A DNA stretch of 10,490 nt from Lautropia sp. (lineage in GTDB: Bacteria > Pseudomonadota > Gammaproteobacteria > Burkholderiales > Burkholderiaceae_E), in contig JACCRJ010000070.1 of assembly GCA_013813615.1 (NCBI GenBank), positions 1 to 10,490 on the forward strand. The letters are read 5' to 3'. This document shows, piece by piece, positions 1 to 7,168 of the stretch. The notes under the pieces were generated by a model that did no database searches, was not told the DNA's origin, and saw nothing but the letters and a program-made list of their open reading frames with translations. A program made the position numbers and the translations under genes. Numbering within the stretch: the stretch's first letter is position 1; the number at the start of each line of letters is the position of its first letter.

Positions 1-284
1 GCTGTCACTCAAAGGCGCCGACCGCGTCAATTTCTAACCACGGCGGCCGGGCGCCGCAGCCCTGCAGTCTCAACAGGAGCAGAGCAGCAATCGCGTTGGT
101 TGTAAAGCAATTCCCATGCCTACCGCCTTACGATTCGCCCGGAGCGGTGGGAAGCTCGCCTGCTCATGATCAGCGCTCGGGCATATCGGTTGCTTGGACG
201 CGCTAGGGTGTCTCTGCTTCTCGATTCGAAGCGCTCGGTGTTCTACGTCAGGACCCATCCACGGCTTCTACCAGAGGAATTTTT
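1..284. other. Leader region upstream of egtD, no convincing gene
   Basis: No coding region is supported here. In the frame beginning at base 2 the plus strand reads LSLKGADRVNF and then TAA at 35-37. Third positions are mostly G or C, so this could be the C-terminal tail of a gene lying left of the window, but eleven codons cannot prove it. A 5-bp GC-rich inverted repeat (41-45 with 52-56) follows that stop but has no T tract, so it is a weak terminator candidate at best. The promoter of egtD should lie in about 100-270, but I see no pair of good -35 and -10 hexamers. TTGGAC at 194-199 has no good partner. Two short direct repeats (CGATTCG at 131-137 and 222-228; AGCGCTCGG at 172-180 and 230-238) lie here and may be chance. 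Confidence 0.5.
273..278 (+). promoter_or_regulatory. Shine-Dalgarno site that fixes the GTG start of egtD
   Basis: AGAGGA lies six bases upstream of GTG at 285-287, an ideal distance. No ATG lies in frame nearby upstream, and the conserved EgtD core begins well downstream, so this site is the main reason for choosing the GTG start. Confidence 0.65.
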
Positions 285-1298
285 GTGCATCGAACCACTG
301 CGTTGCAAGCTTCCCGGACGAGCGCATCCTTGCGCCCGGGCCCGCGTTTCCTTGAAACAGGCACGCCGGTGCACCAGGGATCGTCGCGCGAGGAGATTGT
401 CGCCGGGCTGACGCGGTCCAAGGCCCGGCTGTCGCCGAAGTTCTTCTACGATGTCCTCGGCTCCCACCTGTTCGAAGCGATCACCGAACTCGACGAGTAC
501 TACCCTACCCGCACGGAAGCCGCGATCTTCAGTGCCCATGGGGAGGAGATCGCAGCGAGTGTCGGCGCCGGCGCAACCTTGATCGATCTCGGCGCCGGCA
601 ACTGCGCGAAGGCGATGAGCCTGTTCGGCATCCTGCGACCGGCGCACTACGTGGCCGTCGACATCTCGGTGGCGTTCGTCAGGCGCGCGGTGCAAAGGCT
701 TGCTGCAGCCTACCCGGGCGTGGCCATGACCGGCGTGGGCATGGATTTCTCCAGTTCGCTGGAACTGCCGCCGGAGCTCGTCGAGGAACTGGAGGAGGCA
801 ACGCCCCTTTTCTTCTATCCCGGCTCGAGCATCGGCAACTTTCCTCCGGCTCAGGCCCTCGCCTTTCTGCGCCGGATCCAGTCCCAGGCACCCCGTGGCG
901 GGCTCCTGATCGGCGTCGACCTGATGAAGGATCCGGAGGTGCTGCGGCGGGCCTACGACGACGCGCTCGGTGTCACCGCCGCCTTCAACCGGAACATCCT
1001 GCTCAACGTCAACCGCATCCTCGGCAGCGACTTCGATCCCGGCCAGTGGGAGCATGTCGCCTTGTTCAACGAAGTCCAGTCGCGGGTCGAGATGCACCTG
1101 CAGGCAAGACAGGAGCTGGTGGTGCGCTGGACAGATGGAGAGCGGCAGTTCGCTGCCGGCGAACGTATCCATACCGAGTCGGCCTGCAAGTACACCGTCG
1201 ATCGCTTCGAGTCGATGCTGCGCGAGGCCGGCTTCCGGGCAGTTCGCTACTGGGTCGACGATGACAGGCTCTACGCTGTTTTTCACGCGGTCAACTGA
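285..1298 (+). CDS. egtD: EgtD, L-histidine N-alpha-methyltransferase (ergothioneine biosynthesis)
   Basis: EgtD adds three methyl groups from S-adenosylmethionine to the alpha-amino group of histidine, giving hercynine, the first step to ergothioneine in the cytosol. The 337-residue product is close to the family's usual size of about 320, with a longer, poorly conserved N-terminus. Visible family motifs: FFYD (53-56) and EYYPTRTE (71-78) from the histidine-binding lid; the SAM-binding loop DLGAGNCAK (101-109); MDF (153-155); FYPGSSIGNF (177-186), whose Asn185 should hold the substrate carboxylate; YDDALGVTAAFN (224-235); and IHTESACKY (295-303) with Glu298. One deviation is Ala300, where the family normally has a serine two residues after that glutamate. 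The start is GTG behind AGAGGA. The stop overlaps the egtB start as TGATG, so the two are co-translated. Family assignment is secure; histidine as substrate is inferred from family and partner. Confidence 0.95.
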   Translation: MHRTTALQASRTSASLRPGPRFLETGTPVHQGSSREEIVAGLTRSKARLSPKFFYDVLGSHLFEAITELDEYYPTRTEAAIFSAHGEEIAASVGAGATLIDLGAGNCAKAMSLFGILRPAHYVAVDISVAFVRRAVQRLAAAYPGVAMTGVGMDFSSSLELPPELVEELEEATPLFFYPGSSIGNFPPAQALAFLRRIQSQAPRGGLLIGVDLMKDPEVLRRAYDDALGVTAAFNRNILLNVNRILGSDFDPGQWEHVALFNEVQSRVEMHLQARQELVVRWTDGERQFAAGERIHTESACKYTVDRFESMLREAGFRAVRYWVDDDRLYAVFHAVN

Positions 1299-2719
1299 TG
1301 AACGCACCTGAGCGGTTCTACCGGGATTCGGTTGCGGATGCGGGGGGATCTCTACTGGCGGCGTATCACGCGGTCCGTGCGAAGTCGGCAGCGCTCGCCG
1401 CCGTGCTGTCGCCCGAGGACTGCCAGCCCCAGTCGATGCCGGACGCAAGCCCGGTCAAATGGCATCTCGCGCACACGACCTGGTTCTTCGAGACGTTCCT
1501 GCTGGGCGAGTTTGCATCCGACTACGTGCCGACATCTCCGCAGTATCGGATGCTCTTCAATTCCTACTACAACGCGGTTGGCGACAAGCACCCGAGACCA
1601 GAGCGCGGCCTCCTCACACGTCCGACGTTGGACGAGGTGATGCACTATCGCGCCCGTGTCGACGAGTCGATCAGTGCCCTGATCAGCGGCGATGGCAGCC
1701 TGCCGCCCGGGCGCCAAGCCGATTTCGAGACGCTGCTCGTGCTGGGGCTCAACCACGAGCAGCAGCATCAGGAGCTGATCCTCACCGACGTCAAGCACCT
1801 GCTCTCGTGCAATCCGCTGGGGCCGGCCTACACCGGGGGGCAGACGCAAGGCGCGGCGCCGCCCGCCCCGCCGGCGTCCGCAGCTGGATTCGTTCGCTTC
1901 GACGGCGGCATCGTCACCATCGGTCATGACGGTAATGGTTTCGGCTTCGACAATGAGACACCGGCACACCCGGTGCTGCTGCAGCCGTTCGAGCTGGCGG
2001 ACCGGCTGGTGACCTGTGCGGATTACCTTGCGTTCATCGAAGCCGGCGGCTACCGGCGGCCGGAGTTCTGGTTGTCCCTCGGCTGGGACCGGATTCAGGC
2101 GGAGGGCTGGCAGCTGCCTTTCTACTGGCGCAGCATCGGCAACCATGACGCCGCCTCCGCCGCGCGCTCGATGGAGGTGTTCACGCTGCAGGGATGGCAG
2201 CCGCTCGATCCCACCGCGCCGGTGGCTCACCTGAGTTTCTTCGAAGCGGACGCCTACGCGCGCTGGGCGGGCGTGAGGCTGCCGACCGAAGCGGAATGGG
2301 AGCATGCGGCGCGGCAGGTCCCGGTCGCCGCGGAGGCAAACCTGCTCGATCAGGATCGATTCGGGCCCGCACCCTGTCCCCGCCCGGGCCCGGCGGGCAG
2401 CCCGCAGCGCCTGGACAAACCCCGCAGTCCTTCGCCGGCACCGCGCCTGAGCCAATTGTGGGGTGACCTCTGGGAGTGGACGTCGAGCCCTTACGTGCCC
2501 TACCCCGGCTTCCGGACGTCGGCCGGCGCGGTCGGTGAGTACAACGGCAAGTTCATGTGCAATCAGTATGTCCTGCGTGGCGGATCCTTCGCCACCGCGC
2601 GCTCCCACATTCGCGCCAGCTACAGGAATTTCTTTCCGCCGGACGCGCGTTGGCAGTTCAGTGGGCTGCGGTTGGCCCGGGACTGTGATCCGGCCGGTGC
2701 TGCATCTCTTCGGCACTGA
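1298..2719 (+). CDS. egtB: EgtB, non-haem iron hercynine sulfoxide synthase
   Basis: EgtB uses iron(II) and O2 to join hercynine to a thiol, making a C-S bond and a sulfoxide. The 473-residue protein has an N-terminal DinB-like four-helix domain (about 15-175) and a C-terminal FGE-sulfatase/C-type-lectin-like domain (about 197-462). The predicted iron ligands are His56 in KWHLAHT and the HEQQH pair His153 and His157. The YRMLFNSYYN segment (83-92) supplies tyrosines near the active site in this family. FGE-type motifs are RLPTEAEWEHAAR (327-339), GDLWEWTSSPY (389-399) and VLRGGSFAT (425-433). Near the end, YRNFFPPDARWQFSG (442-456) replaces the mycobacterial motif that contains the Asp and Arg used to bind gamma-glutamylcysteine, so cysteine is the likely thiol donor (inference). 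A proline-rich loop (about 358-382) interrupts the domain, as in relatives. It overlaps egtD by one base at its start and the minus-strand transporter by 62 bp at its end. Confidence 0.95.
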   Translation: MNAPERFYRDSVADAGGSLLAAYHAVRAKSAALAAVLSPEDCQPQSMPDASPVKWHLAHTTWFFETFLLGEFASDYVPTSPQYRMLFNSYYNAVGDKHPRPERGLLTRPTLDEVMHYRARVDESISALISGDGSLPPGRQADFETLLVLGLNHEQQHQELILTDVKHLLSCNPLGPAYTGGQTQGAAPPAPPASAAGFVRFDGGIVTIGHDGNGFGFDNETPAHPVLLQPFELADRLVTCADYLAFIEAGGYRRPEFWLSLGWDRIQAEGWQLPFYWRSIGNHDAASAARSMEVFTLQGWQPLDPTAPVAHLSFFEADAYARWAGVRLPTEAEWEHAARQVPVAAEANLLDQDRFGPAPCPRPGPAGSPQRLDKPRSPSPAPRLSQLWGDLWEWTSSPYVPYPGFRTSAGAVGEYNGKFMCNQYVLRGGSFATARSHIRASYRNFFPPDARWQFSGLRLARDCDPAGAASLRH

Positions 2720-4319
2720 TACCGATCAGCCGCGAGATGCGTATAGGCACGTCCTTGCGCTGGAATTCCACCACCCGGTTCTGCAGTTTGCGGTCCGCCA
2801 CCGTCATCCGCATCCGCAGCCGGACGTACTCCGCCCAGGACGTGATCACGTAGCGCTCGACGAAACGGCCGTCTTCCGCGACGTCCCGGAACACGCGCCA
2901 GCTGCTGGCGCCGTTTCGACGGCGTGTCGCTTCCACCGCCTGGACAGCATGCAGGAACGCCGGGCGGTTTTCCGGGTCGATGCGGTACTCGACCTGCACG
3001 AGTACCGGCCCATCGTGGGGCAGCGGTTCCACCGAGACCGCGAGATCCGGCAGCTGGGAATACGGCGTCACATCCGCCTCCTCGCCGAGTTCCACGTGTA
3101 CGCGGTGGTTGAGCCCGTAGAGCAGGAGCATCGCCCCTGCCGAGACGGCGATTGTCAGGCGCACCTCTGCCGCCGACGCGAGCACGCCCCAGAGAAAGCT
3201 GCCGACTGCGAGTCCCGACTGCACTGCCAGCAGGTTGATCGATACCGCTCGGGCGCGCACCCAGGCCGGCGCGGTGCTCTGCGTGCCTGCCGACAGGCTG
3301 GCCAGCACGCCAACCCACGCGGCGCCGGCGAAGAACGCGCCGAGCAGCGCCACCGCAGTCATCTGCGTGGCTGCCACCAGCAGCGTGGCGCTGATCCACA
3401 ACAGCACGCTCGCGCGCACGACCGTATCGAGCGAGCGCTTCTGCAACTGTCCCGGAATGCCGAGGGCGGCGACGACGGCGCCGGCCCCGAAGGTGCCTAA
3501 CAGCAGACCGAAGCCGCCGGGTCCCAGGCCCAGCTGATCCCGGGCCACCAGCGGCAGCAGTGCCCAGAGGGCGCTCGCACAGGCGGTGAAGCTGAGGTTG
3601 AGGATCACCAGCGAGCGCATTGCAGGCGAATGGCGGGCAAACCGCAGGCCGCTCTGAACCCCCGCGAAGAGCGTCTCCGGCACGCCCGGGATGGCTTTTT
3701 CCACTGTCTTGAGGCTGCGGACGCCGTAGATCATCAGCAGGAAGAAGATCGAGCTCGCGAGCAGGGCGCTACCCGAGCCCAGCCACGCGGCAATGGCGCC
3801 GGCCATGGCGGGGCCGATGGCCCTTGCGACATTGAACGCCACCGCCCCGAGCGCCACCGCGCGCGACAGGTCGGCGCGCGAAACGAGGTCGTTGATGCTC
3901 GCCTGCTGGGCCGGCATGTAGAAGGTGAACCCGGCACCGCACAGGAAGGTCAGCAGCAGCAGCGAGGTCGGCCCGACGAGGCCCGTCACCGCAATCGCGC
4001 CGAGCAACGCGGTGGAAACCAGCATGACCACCTGCGTGACAACGATCAGCTTGCGGCGGTTCATGATGTCGGCGAGCGAGCCCGCGACCAGCCCGAACAG
4101 GAGGAACGGTGCGGTGCTCGCCGACTGCACCAGCGCCACCATCAGGGCCGATGGTGTCAGGGTCGCCATCAGCCAGGCCGCCATGCTCGCCTGCATCGTA
4201 TAGCCAAGGGCGGTGCCGACGGATCCGGTGTAGAAGGCGCGGAACGCCCCGTTCCTCAGGGGCGACGCCGCGAATATCGGCGAGAGGCGCGCGGAGACGG
4301 TCGAGATCGGGGTCGGCAT
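2658..4319 (-). CDS. MFS exporter, EntS-like (MFS_3 / DUF894 type), with C-terminal soluble domain
   Basis: This is an inner-membrane major facilitator of 553 residues. About twelve hydrophobic segments fill residues 27-405. The loop between helices 2 and 3 reads GSLADIMNRRKL (80-91), a recognisable MFS motif A (G-x3-D-x2-x-RR). From about residue 436 to 530 there is a hydrophilic domain (VLVQVEYRIDPENR ... ITSWAEYVRLRMR) of the kind attached to MFS_3 proteins, probably an alpha-beta barrel-like fold. EntS relatives export siderophores or drugs; the substrate here is unknown. I chose ATG at 4319 because residues upstream of it look non-conserved and the first helix follows at the expected distance. 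No good Shine-Dalgarno precedes it. Its last 20 codons lie antisense to the end of egtB. The convergent position next to egtBD could hint at a role with ergothioneine or its precursors, but the gene is not co-transcribed with them, so this is only a guess. Confidence 0.88.
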   Translation of the reverse strand: MPTPISTVSARLSPIFAASPLRNGAFRAFYTGSVGTALGYTMQASMAAWLMATLTPSALMVALVQSASTAPFLLFGLVAGSLADIMNRRKLIVVTQVVMLVSTALLGAIAVTGLVGPTSLLLLTFLCGAGFTFYMPAQQASINDLVSRADLSRAVALGAVAFNVARAIGPAMAGAIAAWLGSGSALLASSIFFLLMIYGVRSLKTVEKAIPGVPETLFAGVQSGLRFARHSPAMRSLVILNLSFTACASALWALLPLVARDQLGLGPGGFGLLLGTFGAGAVVAALGIPGQLQKRSLDTVVRASVLLWISATLLVAATQMTAVALLGAFFAGAAWVGVLASLSAGTQSTAPAWVRARAVSINLLAVQSGLAVGSFLWGVLASAAEVRLTIAVSAGAMLLLYGLNHRVHVELGEEADVTPYSQLPDLAVSVEPLPHDGPVLVQVEYRIDPENRPAFLHAVQAVEATRRRNGASSWRVFRDVAEDGRFVERYVITSWAEYVRLRMRMTVADRKLQNRVVEFQRKDVPIRISRLIGISAEEMQHRPDHSPGPTAAH

Positions 4320-4327
4320 GTACCGAC

Positions 4328-4333
4328 AATATA
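4328..4333 (-). promoter_or_regulatory. Possible -10 element of the MFS gene
   Basis: On the minus strand TATATT lies eight bases before the ATG at 4319. If used, transcription would begin at or next to the start codon, giving a leaderless message, which would fit the absence of a Shine-Dalgarno. No TTGACA-like -35 is seen at the right distance, so support is weak. Confidence 0.25.
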
Positions 4334-4374
4334 ACCGCCCCTGACGCTCCCCCCGGGCGGGTTTCCGCAGGCAG

Positions 4375-5496
4375 CTATTTAAGATCGCTGCAGTTGACTT
4401 CGACCGGTTCACCGGCCTGTTCGACGTCGACGAGACCGGTGCCGCCGGGGCGCCGGAAGGCCTTGAGCCTCAGCCAGCTGCAGGTGGCACCCTTGAAAAC
4501 GGCAGCCGCATAGGCGTGCTGCTGCACCGTCCTTCCGCGCTGGTCGGTGGTACTACTCCACTGCCCCTCGACGAAGTAGGTTTCGCTCGGTCGTCTTCCC
4601 AGCAGCGCGGCGCTCAGGCTCTGCAGTTGCAGCTCGATTCTGCCGCTGCCGATATCCTGCCGGGGGCCAGGTAGCGGCGCGCTGCTGGCGGCGACCAGCG
4701 AAGAACCGCGAATCGGCGTGGCGACCGCAACCGGGTTGACCGGGTTGACCGGGCTGAGCGCAGCCGGATTGACGGAAGCAGTCTGAACGGTGGAATTGCT
4801 GGCGAGCAGCGTCGCATTGCGCAGCGGCGTCGCGCGCAGCATCGTCGCGTATTCGCCGGCGCCGGTGGATAGGTCGGTCGGCACCGGAGCCACCGCGAGC
4901 AGGTCCGGAACCGGCAGCCAGCTCTCGAACTTTCCGGCGAACCCCGCCAGGCGCACTTCATAGGTGCGTTTGCCGGATCTGCCTGAGACGACCGTCGAAA
5001 GCCAGCAGTCGGCGGGAATCTGCCCCGGACGATAGGTCAACGGTGCCAGCGGCACCACCACCTCCCGCATGCGGGCTTCCTCGCCGGTCAGCGTGATATA
5101 GCAGGTGCCCAGGATGCGCAGGCTATCGGTGTCGCCGACCTGCAGGAAGAGGTGCGGATAGTCGCTGAACGTGTAGCTGCCGCCCGGGTCGGCGGGACGC
5201 GCCAGCTCGCCGAGCGGGCGGGTCGCGCGGATATAGGCGTAGAGCGGCGATCCGTCCTGCAGCAGTTGCGCCGGGTTGTCGCGTGCTTCCTCGAAGGTGG
5301 GCCAAGCCCGGTCCGTCAGCACCAGTTCGGCAATGCCGGAAATGACGCGTTCGCCGGCAGGACTCCTGAGCGCCGACAAACCGGCGCCGGAGGGACCCTC
5401 GTCGTCTGCCGCGGGCGTCACCGCACAACCGGCGGCAAGAACAGCGGCTGCAGACAGGGCGGCAACGGTGCTCCAGGCCTCAAAAATCGTCTTCAT
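4375..5496 (-). CDS. Unrecognised lipoprotein, 373 residues, two domains
   Basis: I do not recognise this family. The N-terminus is a lipoprotein signal: a short charged start (MKT), a hydrophobic stretch, and the lipobox AAGC with Cys24 as the lipidated residue. No Asp follows the cysteine (Cys-Ala-Val), so outer-membrane sorting is likely. An N-terminal globular part (about 45-200) contains Cys132 and Cys164. A Pro/Ser/Ala/Asn-rich linker (about 201-285) contains a short NPV repeat. A C-terminal part (about 286-373) has aromatic and beta-type patterns (ETYFVEGQW, CSWLRLKAF) and Cys339 and Cys369. Cysteines in each part could form disulfides in the periplasm. The frame is open further upstream, but the ATG at 5496 is chosen because it puts the signal peptide at the N-terminus. 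It lies 83 bp after the ankyrin gene on the same strand and is probably in the same transcript. Coding status is well supported; function is unknown. Confidence 0.8.
   Translation of the reverse strand: MKTIFEAWSTVAALSAAAVLAAGCAVTPAADDEGPSGAGLSALRSPAGERVISGIAELVLTDRAWPTFEEARDNPAQLLQDGSPLYAYIRATRPLGELARPADPGGSYTFSDYPHLFLQVGDTDSLRILGTCYITLTGEEARMREVVVPLAPLTYRPGQIPADCWLSTVVSGRSGKRTYEVRLAGFAGKFESWLPVPDLLAVAPVPTDLSTGAGEYATMLRATPLRNATLLASNSTVQTASVNPAALSPVNPVNPVAVATPIRGSSLVAASSAPLPGPRQDIGSGRIELQLQSLSAALLGRRPSETYFVEGQWSSTTDQRGRTVQQHAYAAAVFKGATCSWLRLKAFRRPGGTGLVDVEQAGEPVEVNCSDLK
4731..4757. repeat. Three tandem 9-bp units inside the lipoprotein linker
   Basis: CCGGGTTGA occurs twice in a row and is followed by CCGGGCTGA. 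On the coding (minus) strand this gives the SPVNPVNPV stretch of the linker. In-frame 9-bp units can expand or contract by slippage without a frameshift, changing linker length only. Confidence 0.8.
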
Positions 5497-5579
5497 CGTC
5501 GAAATCCAGGTGTCTTGGCTTTGGGACTCGTACTGCGATCCACCCCAGTATCCCGGCTCGGCAGGACCTCGTCTCAAAT

Positions 5580-6308
5580 CTACCTCTGAACGGTACCTGT
5601 GACCTTGTATCTGGCGGTGAAATCAGTGGCTTTTGCGCGAATCCACTGCGCGAGCGGCAGGTTGCCGCCCCGCTGGGCGTAATCGGCCGCGGTGAGGCCG
5701 GCATCGTTGCGCATCGTCGGATCCGCGCCGGCCTCGATCAGTTCCCGCACCAGGGCTTCATGCCCCTGGCGCACTGCCAACATCAGCGGCGTACTCCGAT
5801 TGGGGGACTCGGCGTCGATGAAGGCGTGTTCTTCGAGCAGCAGCCTCACGATGGGGACGCTTCCGCCGGTCGTCGCATAGTGAAGCGGGGTCCAGCCGGG
5901 GCGGTTGACCTGGGCGCCCTTCTTCAGCAGCAGTTGCACCGTCTCCAGGCTGCCATGCAGAGCCGCATACATCAGGGCATTCTCGCCCGCGCGGTTGGTC
6001 GCATCCGGGTCCGTGCCAGGAATCGCCAGGAACGTGCGCGCGACCTTGAAGGCGCGCTCGGCGGTTGCCAGCACCAGTGCAGGCGTGCCGTTGCGATCCA
6101 CCGCAGCGGTGGTGGCGCCCCGCAGCAGGAAGGCCCGGACATCGGCATCGTCATCCCGGGCGATGGCAGCGAAGAATGCCGGTTGCGCCGCCTGGGCGGC
6201 CGCGGGCGGCGCCGGCTGCAGAAGAAGGATCAGGAGCGGCAGGATCAGAAGCGGAGGCCTGAAAAGCAGCCTGGGAAGCGACGGCAGGAATCGCAGGGCT
6301 GGTGGCAT
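5580..6308 (-). CDS. Exported ankyrin-repeat protein
   Basis: The 242-residue protein begins with a long hydrophobic segment (about 14-31) and a Pro/Ala-rich stretch ending in AAAQA near residue 40, a good signal peptidase I site, so a periplasmic product is likely. The remainder is about six ankyrin repeats: roughly 44-71 (degenerate), 72-105, 106-136 (ENALMYAALHGSLETVQLLL), 137-168 (WTPLHYATTGG), 169-200 (STPLMLAVRQGHEALVRELI) and 201-226. Ankyrin repeats bind other proteins and have no enzymatic activity of their own; the partner is not known. It follows tatD by 30 bp on the same strand and precedes the lipoprotein gene, so a periplasmic partnership with the lipoprotein is possible but unproven. 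An alternative is that the hydrophobic segment is an uncleaved anchor. The start codon has only a weak ribosome-binding site. Confidence 0.88.
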   Translation of the reverse strand: MPPALRFLPSLPRLLFRPPLLILPLLILLLQPAPPAAAQAAQPAFFAAIARDDDADVRAFLLRGATTAAVDRNGTPALVLATAERAFKVARTFLAIPGTDPDATNRAGENALMYAALHGSLETVQLLLKKGAQVNRPGWTPLHYATTGGSVPIVRLLLEEHAFIDAESPNRSTPLMLAVRQGHEALVRELIEAGADPTMRNDAGLTAADYAQRGGNLPLAQWIRAKATDFTARYKVTGTVQR

Positions 6309-6338
6309 CGTCGTGGCTTCAGGAATGGAAGGCTGGGT

Positions 6339-7103
6339 TCAGCGCTCGCCGAAGAGCCGGTAGTAGTTCGCGGTGGTGGCGGCGGCGACGGCTTCCACCG
6401 CAGTCTCGCGCAAGTGGGCGACGGCCACGCCGACGTGCGCCACCCAAGCCGGCTCGTTGGTCCTGCCGCGGTGGGGAACCGGCGCAAGGTACGGAGAGTC
6501 GGTTTCGATCAGCAGCCGATCATCGGGCACCCGGCTGGCAACATCGCGGACGATCGCCGCATTCTTGAAGGTGACGATGCCGGAGATCGAAATGTGAAAG
6601 CCCAGGTCGAGCGCCGATTGGGCCACGGCCCAGTCCTCGGTGAAGCAGTGCATCACGCCCCCCGCTTCGCCGGCACGCTCTTCACGCATGATGCGCAGGG
6701 TGTCTTCGCTGGCTGCGCGCGTATGGATAATCAGCGGCTTGCCGGCTTCGCGCGCCGCGCGGATGTGGGTGCGGAAGCGCTCACGCTGCCAGGACAGGTC
6801 ACCGGTCGCGCGGAAGTAGTCGAGACCGGTTTCGCCGATCGCCACTACCTTGGCTTCACGGCTGAGCCTGACGAGTTCGTCCACCGACGGTTCCCCCACG
6901 TCTGCATTGTCGGGGTGGACGCCGACCGAGGCGCTCAATTGATGATTCTCGCGCGCAAGGGCAACGACCCGCGGCCAGTCCTCCAGCGTCACGCTGATGC
7001 ACAGGGCATGCTCCACCTGCGCTTGCGCCATGCTGGCGAGCACCTCCGGCAGGCGTTGGCTCAGTTCCGGAAAATCGAGATGGCAGTGGGAATCGACGAA
7101 CAT
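6339..7103 (-). CDS. tatD: TatD-family metal-dependent deoxyribonuclease/hydrolase
   Basis: This is a 254-residue TIM-barrel amidohydrolase of the TatD/YcfH group, the family's usual length. The metal-binding residues are all visible: DSHCHLD (4-10, His6 and His8), Glu91 in GETGLDYFR, His127 in LIIHTRA, His152 in MHCFTE, and Asp202 in ETDSPYLAP. TatD proteins are 3'-5' DNases acting on single-stranded or damaged DNA; whether this copy does so in the cell is an inference. The copy found next to holB and pilZ is closest to YcfH of enterobacteria, so the name tatD is used in the broad family sense. The ATG at 7103 fits because the DSHCHLD motif must be at the very N-terminus. It has only GGA eight bases upstream as a ribosome site. 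A 114-bp gap with a strong inverted repeat separates it from pilZ. Confidence 0.95.
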   Translation of the reverse strand: MFVDSHCHLDFPELSQRLPEVLASMAQAQVEHALCISVTLEDWPRVVALARENHQLSASVGVHPDNADVGEPSVDELVRLSREAKVVAIGETGLDYFRATGDLSWQRERFRTHIRAAREAGKPLIIHTRAASEDTLRIMREERAGEAGGVMHCFTEDWAVAQSALDLGFHISISGIVTFKNAAIVRDVASRVPDDRLLIETDSPYLAPVPHRGRTNEPAWVAHVGVAVAHLRETAVEAVAAATTANYYRLFGER

Positions 7104-7168
7104 CGGGATCCGGGCAGCGGCGTTGCAGCGTGGCGAATGGGGCGCCCCATCGAGCCGCCGGCAAACCT

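Noticed and set aside
41..56. GC-rich inverted repeat as an intrinsic terminator
   Set aside because: The stem is only five base pairs, alternative pairings exist, and no T tract follows.
243..1448. A 401-codon minus-strand frame antisense to egtD
   Set aside because: egtD has full family motifs on the other strand; this frame has low-complexity composition and no ribosome site or motif.
1352..2716. A 454-codon minus-strand frame antisense to egtB
   Set aside because: It is a shadow of egtB, whose iron ligands and FGE-type motifs are unmistakable.
2463..3500. A 345-codon plus-strand frame spanning the egtB end and the transporter
   Set aside because: Its start lies inside egtB in another frame, and the transporter on the opposite strand has clear membrane helices and motif A.
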